Positions 33,236 to 42,386 of a stretch of 64,000 nucleotides of DNA are shown here, piece after piece. The notes below the pieces were generated by a model, which ran no database searches, was not told the DNA's origin, and saw only the letters and a list, made by a program, of their open reading frames with translations. The translations under genes were made by a program, and so were the position numbers. The first letter of the stretch is position 1, and the number at the start of each line of letters is the position of its first letter. This DNA comes from Cinnamomum chago. Taxonomy: Eukaryota; Streptophyta; Magnoliopsida; Laurales; Lauraceae. Where the stretch lies: positions 34,514,501-34,578,500 of the forward strand of contig CP142453.1 in NCBI GenBank assembly GCA_038049695.1. The letters are read 5' to 3'.

Positions 33236-35062
33236 CTCAATAATCCAATAACAGGCTGCAAAGCTCCAGCAAGGAGTACTTCTTTCTTAATGTTTAGGGA
33301 TGAATGGACCAGATTCCCAATAACGCCAACCTAAAATATTCACAAGAATACATTATTTGCAGGTAACAATAGATACTACAGTTTTTTTTAATTAAAACCT
33401 GCTCATTCAGAGATGACAACTAATAGTCGTAAACCTCACCGCCTCATAATGAATAGAAGCGTCCTCAGATCTTAGCATTAGTATCAACGTTGGAAGCGCA
33501 TTGCATTCAACAATCTGTAGAATGATATATGTCAATAGCATCAATAACATTTTATAGGGACACTGAATTCCCAGTTACAAAGTATTGTCATTTACCTGAT
33601 TCTTATTTTCATCATTTTTAAATGCTAGGGTTCGTAGTGCCCCTGCATCTACTCGTTGCAATTTTGTATCAGCAAATTCAAGCAACTCGACAAGAGGAGG
33701 AATCCCCCCTTCCATCCTGAGGAAAAAACCAGGACAAATTTCACACACAGGGTATCATGGCACACAAGTAATATAAAAGGAAAAAAGTACACAACCCAAC
33801 CCAACCTGACACGTGTTTTGATACTGCTGTTCTCATGAGAAAGATTAGTGATAGCATCAGCTGCTCAACGAATAACACTGTTGATTGCTCGTAAACTAGA
33901 ATCATCGCTCCGACGTTTCAACATGCTTACAAGGTAAGGCAAAGCACCGGCATCAACAATGAGCTGCTGGTGCTCAGGCTGAACAGAAAGAACAAAAGAA
34001 TAAATAAAACAATAGACACTCACAGCAGCCTGAAAAATAGGACACCTAAATAGAAGCAGAAAGATGCCAAGACATTGCAATCTGAAATCAACAACTATCT
34101 GAAAGGGTAACAACCATCATCTTGGAAGTTAGTTAAGAGATTTATGTGTGTGTTCTATATAGTGGTTGAATGATGATAGTATTCACCCTAAAAATGAACT
34201 TCTACCGAAGAAGTTCGGTTGCGCTGTTGTGCGGAGAATACTTTCTATTTTCAACATGGCAAAGAGCAAAACATAACACATGTATACAGTCCACAGCTAT
34301 TGATAGTGACTGGGTGATGATCGGATTCACCAGCAATAACATTCCACTGCAGAAGTTCCACACTAGATTGTTGCAACGAGAATTTTATTTGTAGAAAGTT
34401 GAAACACCACCTAAGCGCCCATTTCAATGTCGAGATTGGAGAAAACAATTGAGAAAAAAGTGTTTGCAGTACAAATTTCAATTGCAAACAGTTTGCAGAA
34501 TCCAAGTTATGCATGTCTGGAAACTTTTCCACATACATGACAATGGTTTTTTTGGAATGTCTCATCGACAAGGTTCTCATACATCATAACCACAGAAAGA
34601 ATTCCACAACAATAAAAAAAACAATCGGAAACCCAAATTACATTTCCATCTCTCCAATCAAAAACACAGTTTCCGGAATTCACCTTGACAACAAGAAGCC
34701 CAAGCACGAAAGCACACCCTTTCTCCACCTCATGCTCAAACGCCACCTGCACCCCGCCCATCTCTGCCACGGGCGGCGCCTGCAGCTGCCGCACAAGGGC
34801 AGGCACCGCGCCGCCATCCACGATCATATTAATAACATCCTCTGCACAAGAGCAAAACCCTCGAATTGAGGAGGACTGAATCAAGAAACAAGGTCCAAAA
34901 CCCTAGAAAATCGCAGGTTGCAGGTGAGGTGTTTGTGTGAATGCTTATACCGTTCTTGGCGAGCTCTGCGAGGACGTGAGCGGCGCGCTTGGCTGCGGAT
35001 CGGTCGGATTCGTTGGAGGAGAAGGTGTTGTTAAGGATGCTAACCTGCGCACTGATCTAAGG
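33236..35062 (-). pseudogene. Captured fragment of ARIA/ABAP1-type armadillo gene
   Basis: Six consecutive exons with introns are preserved, read right to left: a about 35062-34951 (VSILNNTFSSNESDRSA), b 34841-34684 (EDVINMIVDGGAVPALVRQL), c 33978-33806 (PEHQQLIVDAGALPYLVSML), d 33716-33596 (MEGGIPPLVELLEF), e 33514-33440 (IVECNALPTLILMLRSEDAS) and f 33330-33236 (NLVHSS, AGALQPVIGLL). Every donor is GT and every acceptor AG, and phases agree across all five junctions. This is the start of the armadillo-repeat array of the plant ARIA/ABAP1 family (armadillo repeats plus BTB; a nuclear regulator in Arabidopsis). Exon c has one in-frame TGA (33865-33867) where the family has Arg. The gene's first part, later armadillo repeats and BTB domain are absent, so this is a transduplicated fragment. 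The family assignment is from recognition of the protein, not a search. Confidence 0.88.
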
Positions 35063-35110
35063 TGTTGTTAAGGTGTTGTTAAGGATGCTAACCTGATTCG
35101 TTGGAGGAGA
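35014..35110. repeat. Local duplication at the edge of the captured gene
   Basis: AAGGTGTTGTTAAGGATGC followed by TAACCTG occurs at 35026-35046 and again by 35093, with an extra GGTGTTGTTAA between them. The word GATTCGTTGGAGGAG flanks both sides. It marks a rearrangement where homology to the armadillo gene ends. Confidence 0.6.
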
Positions 35111-35486
35111 AAAAAAATAGAGAAAGAACAAGAGACGAATGGAAAGATTGAGACAGAAGGCATACCTGAATCTCCTCCAGCCGTCTCATCTACAATCGTC
35201 GGCCGAGCAGAGAGAGGGTCGGAGTCGGAGACAAGCAGAGAGGGGAGACGAGCACAGAGGGCCGAAGAGCGAATGAGGTTTCCAAATGAAAACCCTAAAA
35301 CCGTAAAGAGGGGAGAGGGCGGGAGCGGAATAGGGCGGGCATAATTTTAGGCCTGTTTTTTAGATGAAAACAACCACTAAGAGCAGTTGTGGTTTATGAA
35401 AATACATGTGCCTAAAAGTACCATAGTCCAAATTAGTGGTTTTTCCTACCTTATTTGTGTGGCTATTAGCCGGTTTTGACGTAGTG

Positions 35487-35821
35487 ACCCTATAGCTTCC
35501 TTGTGTGTATCCAAAATTTTCACGAGTTTTTTCTCTTTGATAGGGTTCAAGTCTGAAGCTATAATCACTGGAAGGGTTTCTAGCGAGCCTAAAAACACAT
35601 ATTTCAGGGTATCTGGAAACTGCTTAGTTCTAACTTAGGGGGCTCTACAATTGATGGGACAGGTGGGGAAGTAGATGGAGTCAAAATCTCATACTTCGGT
35701 TGCCACCTAGAGCAATTCATGGATGGGGTTGAGTCTAACAGTGAATTGACTTCCTCAATATGTCCATCTACATCAAAATTACTTCCAAAGTGGGTCAAAC
35801 AAGCGTCTAGTGGATCTTCAA
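35487..35821 (-). pseudogene. Gypsy protease-RT linker segment
   Basis: A short piece of the Athila-type polyprotein lies between the CACTA element and the Copia solo LTR. From 35798 down it reads LTHFGSNFDVDGHIEEVN and then a Pro-rich stretch. A frame break near 35604-35640 is followed by a second block (FLGSLETLPVIIASDLNP, 35590-35540) that leads straight into the RT across the CACTA insertion. Confidence 0.8.
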
Positions 35822-35826
35822 GTTTC
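35822..35826. repeat. Target duplication GTTTC of the Copia solo LTR, left
   Basis: GTTTC occurs here and at 51296-51300, on the two outer edges of the split solo LTR. Confidence 0.85.
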
Positions 35827-36455
35827 TGTTGGAAGTAGGTGGGCCTCGTGGATAGATTTTCAAAACTTTTGACCCACTTGACTCAGGGATCAAGTATCCA
35901 GAAGGCCATAAACCACATCTAGGATGCAATCCCTCTTTCTCATCAATCATGTACAGCAATATAACCTATCTAGAAGATAGAAATTAGCAACTACATGCAA
36001 CGAAATAATCTACAACAAGTAAAGAAGCAAATTATACCTTTGGAGCCCGGTAGTGCTCTAATCGAGGAGAAGACAACCAACTAGAACAAGAACTCTTCTT
36101 GAAGCAATTAGAGATCTCCAAGACCGTGTTGTCTTCCACGCTATGACCCTCTATCAGATCTCTTTTCTCAAGAAGGTGTGTGGGATCTTCAAGAGAAAAC
36201 CGTATTAGAAACTCTAAGGAACTAGAAGGTAACTAGAAGAGAGAAGAGGAGAAGAAGAGTTGTGCAACACTTGCACTAGAGGCTCTTGGGCATGGGTATT
36301 ATGTCATGGACGTCCAAGGGGTGTATTCCCCTTTAAATAGCCCTCAAGTCTCCTCTATTCTCTCTCTTACTAATTTGTATTAGAAGTCACACTTCCACAC
36401 AAATTAGTAGCTTACTATTACCACTATTAGAAGTCCCACTTCAAATAGAAATAGT
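35827..36455 (-). mobile_element. Copia solo LTR, left part
   Basis: Starts TGTTGGAAGTAGG, the reverse complement of the end of the LTR family at 5359-7121, and runs to the insertion site of the tandem gag-only element. The last five bases (ATAGT, 36451-36455) are the duplicated target. The rest of the same LTR is at 50250-51295. A TATA-like CCTTTAAATAGCC on the opposite strand lies near 36333. Confidence 0.88.
36451..36455. repeat. Target duplication ATAGT of the tandem element, left
   Basis: Matches 50245-50249 exactly. Confidence 0.9.
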
Positions 36456-36973
36456 TGTTAGGTCTTTTGTTTTTGCAATTTGATGGATGCATTTGCACTT
36501 TAGCATCATTTGGATTCACACACTAGCATTGTTTTAGAAAACCTTGAAATCTAGTTTTATACATGCATAGCTTTTAAGATTTGGAAAAGTCTTTGCTTTA
36601 TGCATGTTTTGGTTTTTAAGTTGGATGCATTGGTTTTGAAACCCAAACTCTTTTTGAAAACCTATTTCCTTGTGCACTACTTTTGGAAAATCATGTTAGG
36701 TATTTAGGTTTGAGGTTTGCATACTTTCAGCACCTTTAGAATCAGTTTTGTATGCAATTTCATTTGAAAAGAGTTTTTCTCAAATCAAGCTAGCCTATGG
36801 TTTTAAAGTTTTCAAATTTGTTTAGGCTTCTTATATTCATGTTTTAATAACCTTTAGAATCTCTAAAACATGTATTTAAGCTTGATTTAATGGCCCAAAA
36901 GGTCCCCCATAGAAATACCTTCAAATAGGCAAAAATTGAATTTTTGCAAAATGGGGTGTCTCGGCAGTGTCGC

Positions 36974-37108
36974 CGGTCGACCGAGACCTGTGTCCCGGTC
37001 GACCGGGAACACTGTCGGGCAAGTGGAAAGTTTCTGTGCAGAAATTTTCCAACGGTCAGAAATATGACCGTTGTGTTGTCCCGGTCGACCGACACCTCTA
37101 GGTCGACC
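36974..37108. promoter_or_regulatory. GGTCGACC palindrome cluster upstream of the LTR TATA box
   Basis: Four sites share the core GGTCGACC: 36974-36983, 36994-37007 (CCCGGTCGACCGGG), 37082-37091 and 37101-37108. A further inverted pair, CAACGGTCA (37050-37058) and TGACCGTTG (37065-37073), lies among them. The cluster sits 30-165 bases before the TATA box, where regulatory sites are expected. It is repeated identically in LTRs 2 and 3 (42905-43039, 48841-48975). Confidence 0.6.
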
Positions 37109-37137
37109 GAGACAACTAGCCGTTGGACTGTTTTTTG

Positions 37138-37146
37138 CCTATAAAG
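37138..37146 (+). promoter_or_regulatory. LTR TATA box
   Basis: CCTATAAAG is the best TATA match in the LTR. Equivalent boxes occur in LTR 2 (near 43069) and LTR 3 (near 49005), and as TTTATAGCC on the opposite strand in copies A and C. Confidence 0.6.
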
Positions 37147-37929
37147 TCCATTCATTTCCAACTTCTCAAATGTTGAACAAATGAGCCTTTGAGAGCATTT
37201 TGGAGCCAAACAAAGAGGAAGAAGTTGGAAAGGCTAGGAGGTCATTAGGAGAGCTAAAGCTTGGATTAATGAGTTAAACCACCAAGTAAGCTTTACCTTT
37301 TGTTAATCATAGTTTTCATGTCTTGTTTAAGTAATTGGTAAATGTTTTTGTACATGATAACTATGAAGTGATGAATCCATTCTTCTCTTAATCTTTGATG
37401 TAATTAAGATTGGATTCTTTACTTTGTTTCAATCCAAGTTTTTTTTTTAAAACCTTCTTAATCATGCCTAGGTTAAATCTTTGATTTTCTTTACATGCAT
37501 GATTCTTTGTCTTGGTTGAAACTTGCTTGTTGTTTTCATTCATTTAAACATTAGTAAAATCTAATTGTTTTTGAAAACAACATTGCACATGCATCACATG
37601 TTCTAAGTTAGTCTTTTACATACAACTTGTGATTCTTGATTTTCATATCATAAACAAGTTATTAAAACATACATGTGATTTGCATTAGACTTCATTCAAA
37701 TCTTTTATATGTCTTAAACTTTGAATTGCTTTGAGCATACATATGAATGAGCCTTCATTTTAAACTTGATTGAAGTCATCACACACACACCTCATAAGCA
37801 TACATCTTTGCATTCATAGAGTGTTTGTGTGAGTTTGTAATTCACTTTCATATCCGCCTATTTAGAGGCAATTTACTTGAGCTTAAATTGTAATCTCTTA
37901 GAGTGTTGAGTAAACACTTCCTTAGAGAA

Positions 37930-38110
37930 TTATTGATTTGTAAAGGTTATTGCTTAGCCTAAGAAAAGCATCTTGTAAGGTTATTGCTTAGCCTAAGAAA
38001 AGCATTTTGTAAAGGTTATTGCTTAGCCTAGAAAAGCACATTGTAAGGTTGTTGTTGAGCCTAGAAAAACAACATTGTATAGGTTATTGCTTAGCCTTTG
38101 AAAAAGCATA
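37930..38110 (+). repeat. Minisatellite in the LTR (about 36-bp unit)
   Basis: Five units contain GGTTATTGCTTAGCCTA or close variants, each followed by an A-rich stretch and a GCAT/ACAT word. Copies B2, B3, C and A carry the same array with different unit numbers and small changes. Confidence 0.8.
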
Positions 38111-38373
38111 CATAGTGGAAATCCGGTGGGGTGATTGGATTCACAAGCCGGTAGTGGATGTAGGCATTGAGGCCGAACCACTATAAACATTGGTGTTGTG
38201 GTGCATGCTATGTGGTGATTGTATTTGTATTAGCTTCCGCATTTTGTTTGTTAATCATCACATGTGACTAGTTTATGCTAAGAAGTTAAAATTGGTCATA
38301 ATTAGTCATAGTTGTAGCTCACCCTATTCACCCCCCCCCCCCTCTAGGGTTAGGATCCTCGTGGACTTTCAAT

Positions 38374-38386
38374 TGGTATCAGAGCC
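38374..38386 (+). other. Primer binding site, body 1
   Basis: TGGTATCAGAGCC, complementary to the initiator-Met tRNA 3' end, 2 bases after the LTR. Confidence 0.9.
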
Positions 38387-38486
38387 AAGTGCTCTATCCC
38401 TTAGGATCAAGTGTTTGGAACTCTTGATTAGGTGTAAAAACCTAGAGTTAAAACCCTAGAGTTGTGATTACTTGAAAATCATTTAA

Positions 38487-40049
38487 ATGGACTTCACTAG
38501 GCTAGACTTTGTAGATTCTTCTAGACCCCTCACTCTTCCTTCTTTTGGAGTTTCAAACTCTCAAACTAATGAAAATCAATTTGATCCAAAAGAAGAAGAA
38601 AATGAATATAATGAAGAAGACCTTCAACAAGCTTTTGAAGAATTATATGAAATATCCTTAAAGCTTGAAAAGAAAAACAAAAGTTTAAGGGAAGAATCTA
38701 AAAACCTAAACAAAGAGCTAGCATCTTCAAAAGATGAACTTAGAGAGAAAGAAGAAGTAATAAAATGTCTAGACTCTAAGTTCATGATCTCTTTAAATAA
38801 TCTATCTAACATTCAAGATGAACTAAAAGAATTAAAGATGGATTATGATAATGTCAATAAGGAAAATCTAAAACAAAGAGATCAATTACAAAGGCAAGAT
38901 AAAGACTTTAACAATCTTGAATCTAAATTGACTATCTCTAAGGAAAATTTATCTAATGCTCAAGATGAATTAAATGAGATTAAGATAAATTGTGATGAAC
39001 TTAAAAATGAAAATTTGAACCTAAGAGATACAATTAAAAGACAAGATGAAAACATTAACTATTTAAAATCCAAGTTGACAATTTCCAATGAAAATTTGTC
39101 TAATGCTCAAAGTAATTTAAAAACTTTAGAACTTGGATCAAATGTTGTTAATGAGCTTAATTCTAAGTTAAAACTTGCCTATGAAGAGCTAAACAATTTT
39201 AAGGGAATTGAAAATGAACTAACAAAAGTTAAATATGAAAATTCAACCCTTAAAACCAAAGTCACTCAACTTGAAAGCTATAAACAAAAGTATGAGTGCA
39301 AGTTTACCCAAAGTGAAGAGAAACTTGAAAAATTATTCAAATTGGGTAAATCTCATGGAGATAGGACGGGTCTTGGATTTAATAGGAATATGTCATATGA
39401 CCCTAAATTCACCAACCCTTTTGTGAAAGGTGAGTCCTCATTCTCTAGCACTCACACTTCCTTGCCCAAAACAAAATGTGATTATTGTGGCAATGAAGGA
39501 CACTTTAGGTTTGAGTGCAAACTAAGGAAAAGAAGCTATGTGTCTAAACCCATCTTTGAACTCAAGAAAGTAAAATCAAACTTGAAGGGTAAGACACTAA
39601 AAACAAAGGAAGACTCCATAAAGCTTAAACAAGTTAAACCAATTAACAAGGAGTCTCCAAAAATAGATTCTAAAAAGGTTAAACAAGTCAAACCAAGTTT
39701 AAAAGAATCTATTAACAAAAAGCTTCTCAACCTACCTCCCTTAAGTCAAAACATGAAAGAACTTTTGAAGAAATTTACTAAGTTAAATCTAAATTTCAAA
39801 AGTCAAAGAAAGGGAGAAAATAAGAAGAAAAGAAATTTGAAGCAATCCCCTATGAAACAATCACACCAACTCTCTAAGACTAATCATCAATCTAAAATAG
39901 TCAAACCTCAAAGATTTGATGTTAAGTCTAAAAGAATTTATCAAGTCAAATCTCCTTTAGTTGGTGAGAACCCCAAACTAGACCTCAAAGTTCAACCCTC
40001 CCAAGACCTTAGGTGGATTCCTAAAGTTCGATACTTAGACAAACCTTAG
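38487..40049 (+). CDS. Gag-like coiled-coil CCHC protein, body 1
   Basis: This intact 520-codon ORF starts at the first ATG after the PBS. Residues 1-40 form an acidic leader. Residues 40-290 are a long coiled coil of Lys/Glu/Asn/Leu heptads with internal repeats (SKLTISKENLSNAQDELNEI and a second SKLTISNENLSNAQ). A conserved block, LFKLGKSHGDRTGLGF, sits near residue 287, and a CX2CX4HX4C zinc knuckle at Cys331, Cys334, His339 and Cys344. A Lys-rich basic tail ends in RWIPKVRYLDKP. This matches the later half of a Sirevirus-type Gag (coiled coil, K/G-rich block, knuckle) without the UBN2-like core. It probably binds the element's RNA and forms particles; enzymes must come from elsewhere. The sequence is identical to 44423-45985. 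Confidence 0.88.
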   Translation: MDFTRLDFVDSSRPLTLPSFGVSNSQTNENQFDPKEEENEYNEEDLQQAFEELYEISLKLEKKNKSLREESKNLNKELASSKDELREKEEVIKCLDSKFMISLNNLSNIQDELKELKMDYDNVNKENLKQRDQLQRQDKDFNNLESKLTISKENLSNAQDELNEIKINCDELKNENLNLRDTIKRQDENINYLKSKLTISNENLSNAQSNLKTLELGSNVVNELNSKLKLAYEELNNFKGIENELTKVKYENSTLKTKVTQLESYKQKYECKFTQSEEKLEKLFKLGKSHGDRTGLGFNRNMSYDPKFTNPFVKGESSFSSTHTSLPKTKCDYCGNEGHFRFECKLRKRSYVSKPIFELKKVKSNLKGKTLKTKEDSIKLKQVKPINKESPKIDSKKVKQVKPSLKESINKKLLNLPPLSQNMKELLKKFTKLNLNFKSQRKGENKKKRNLKQSPMKQSHQLSKTNHQSKIVKPQRFDVKSKRIYQVKSPLVGENPKLDLKVQPSQDLRWIPKVRYLDKP

Positions 40050-41984
40050 GGTCTTGAACCTCATTGACCAACCTACTCTTTATTAGTTAAATCACTATGT
40101 TGGTCATGATTGCATTTGCATTTTGTTTCTTTTAGTTAGATTTCTTAAAATGCATTGCTTCTTTATGATCATTTGATTTTGGTTTCATGCACCATTCTAA
40201 GTTACATGTCATGGTTTTCAAAATCTTTTGATTATAATCTCATCATGTTTGATTTGCTTTTTGCTTGCATTTAGTTTTATGTTTTGCATTGCATTTCTAC
40301 ATGATTAATTGATTGTGATTTCAAAAGCTTTCATAGCTAGATTCTTCATAATCAATTGGATTTTCCATGGTTTTATAAGTTAAACTTTTATATGGAAAAT
40401 TGTTTTGAAAAATCAACTTGTATTTGTTTCAATTAAGTTATATCTTCTAAAATACAAAGTTGAAAATTGATCTTCAAAATCATTCCTTTTATGCTCATTG
40501 TAGGATTTTGTTGATTTGAAGATTGTTTGAATGGAAATGCTCTATAACCTCTTTAGTTATATTCATCTAAGCATGTTCCATGTCCTCATTTCCTTTTCTT
40601 TTGGTTTCATTATCTTAGAATTGGAAATGAATGTTGTTTGCATCTTTGCTTATTTAGTTATTCTTTTTATATGCAAATGACAATTGGTTCCATGTATGGT
40701 TGTGAACTTGTGATTTTTGTAGAAACCATACTAGAACCCAAATCCATCCTCTATGCCTTCTAGTCATTACTTTTTGGATGGTTATGATGTTGATTCATGT
40801 ATACCTTCTTAATGTTGTCATCTTTATACATGTTTCAACTTCATAATAGTGTTCTTGATCACATGAACCTATTTGAAATCCATTTCTTGTATTTCATAGT
40901 TATATCTCTTGTTTGATGGATTTCTTAGTGTTGAATTCATATGATCTAGACACTTTGGAAATTGCATGCATTACAAAGCTTTATCCTTTTGCATTGCAAT
41001 TTGCCTTGTTCATCACTATGCTCTTTAGGAATATCATTAAAAGTGATGAATATGCATTTATGATGCTTGATGGTAGTTTATCACATCCTTGCTTTTACTC
41101 ATGTTATCACATTCAATTGGTTTCATTTGGTATAACTTTCCATTGATTTCTTATCCAATTGATATCTTATCTTGTGTATGTGATAGACCTTGTGTGCATT
41201 GGACTAAACTTGATAAGTAATATGATCATTCCATGTCACACACCATTAGCATCATAATGCTCATGATTGCCTCCTCACTTGCTCTTATAGGTATATCTCA
41301 TGACCACCATGTTTATGTGTTAATAATATTGGTTGGTTATTATTTGAGGTTGGCTTCATGATTGAATTTAATTTCACTCATCTTGCTCTTTAATAGTCAT
41401 ATTTATTGATTGAATGAAATGAGTTCAAAACCTTACATAGCATATGATTTTCATAAGTAATATTGATTGATGCTATGTTTGAGTAAACCCCATATCATGG
41501 ATAGCTCTAATTTGGATTTCTCTTAATAGTTATACTTTTAAATCCATTTTAGAGTGATTGAGTTTATAGTCACATCCTTTAATCTCAATTGATATGTTTA
41601 TTTCAATTGATATCCATGATTGCTTTTCCCATTAGACCTTGCTCTCTTTTGGTAATTTGATCATATGAGCTTTATAATTAAATGAATCTAATCCTTTCCT
41701 TGAAGTTAACCCTCACTTGGTTAAACCATCTACTTCTTGAATCTAATAGTTATATCTTGTCAAAAGCTTGACAAAAGAAGAGAATGGATTGAGGGGGAGT
41801 GTAAACCTTCATAGGAAGAATTAGTTTTGATCAAATTCACCCTTGGAATGCTAATGAGCCCTTAGAGTTAACTTCCATACATGATAGCCTGTTATATATT
41901 TCATTTTCGATTTCATTTGTTAACAGGTGCTACTAAAGGTATTTTCCTTATTTCATGTGTGTAGGTTCCTTTGCAATTTAATGT
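40050..41984 (+). other. Non-coding tail of body 1
   Basis: About 1.9 kb of T-rich sequence between gag and the PPT cluster has no ORF above 77 codons and no pol motif in any frame. The word TAGTTAT(A/T) and close variants recur at intervals (for example 40551, 40658, 40897, 41527, 41746). It is conserved with copy C, so it belongs to the family and is not local junk. Confidence 0.75.
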
Positions 41985-42385
41985 CAAAGGGGTAGAGAGT
42001 TTAAGTACTCAAAGATCTCCTACTCATCAAAGGGGGAGAGAGTTCGAGAGTTCAAGTACTCGAAGATCTCCTATCCATCAAAGGGGGAGAAAGCTTTCAA
42101 GTTCTCAAGAGGAGAAAGAAGCATGGTCAAAGGGGGAGAGCAAATAGAAGAAAGAAAGCTTGGAGCTAAAGAAGATGCTTGGCCATAGAGAGGAAGATGA
42201 TAAGAAAGCTTGAAGAATGATCAAGCACCAAGCATCAAGAAGATTGAAGAAAAGAGCCCAAGAGCCCAAGCTAAGAGAAGGAGCATCCAAGAAGATTTCA
42301 AGACTTGTCCAGCTTAGGGGGAGCTGAAGACTTAGTGTGTAATTTCTATGATGAGTAAGTTGCCATCAAATTGCAAAGGGGGAGA
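41985..42385 (+). other. Multiple polypurine tracts, body 1
   Basis: CAAAGGGGGAGA or a one-base variant occurs at 41985 (GGGGT), 42028, 42079, 42128 and 42374, with AGGGGGAG also at 41798 and 42316. The last copy (42375-42385) abuts LTR 2 and is the functional position. Some repeats lie in about 50-bp near-duplicate units (AGTACTC(A/G)AAGATCTCCTA). Confidence 0.85.
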
Positions 42386-42386
42386 T

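Larger units (their letters stand above)
30347..35486. mobile_element. CACTA (En/Spm) transposon with captured host exons
   Basis: The 5140-bp element has perfect 14-bp terminal inverted repeats, CACTACGTCAAAAC (30347-30360) and its complement (35473-35486), with 3-bp ACC duplications. Removing the element and one ACC restores the Gypsy reading frame across the site. The left end has subterminal palindromes built on CCACAGTC/GACTGTGG and CGACAG (30371-30610); the right end has a related block at 35360-35450. No full transposase is present. The interior holds possible transposase exon remnants (30833-30921, 31960-32022), a GC-rich block (32880-33180) and six exons of an armadillo-repeat gene with introns (33236-35062). 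It was therefore moved by a partner transposase in trans. Confidence 0.9.
36456..38371 (+). mobile_element. LTR 1 of copy B
   Basis: TGTTAGG...CTTTCA, 1916 bp. It has a palindrome cluster at 36974-37108, a TATA box (CCTATAAAG) at 37138-37146, a minisatellite at 37930-38110 and a 12-base C run at 38331-38342. The sequence differs from LTR 2 and LTR 3 at only one or two bases plus the C run. Confidence 0.93.

Noticed and set aside
33236..35062. Armadillo-repeat gene as a working host gene
   Set aside because: It lies wholly inside a CACTA element, lacks the gene's start, later repeats and BTB domain, and has an in-frame stop.
36944..37144. 66-codon plus-strand ORF with repeated RST/VDR words in the LTR
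   Set aside because: The words are translations of the GGTCGACC palindromes; the ORF lies upstream of the TATA box and is not conserved in copy C.
37930..38110. CRISPR-like array of regular repeats
   Set aside because: Units are contiguous tandem repeats in a plant LTR with no unique spacers and no cas genes.
38374..38386. tRNA gene signal at TGGTATCAGAGCC
   Set aside because: Only the 13-base complement of a tRNA 3' end is present, as expected for a primer binding site.
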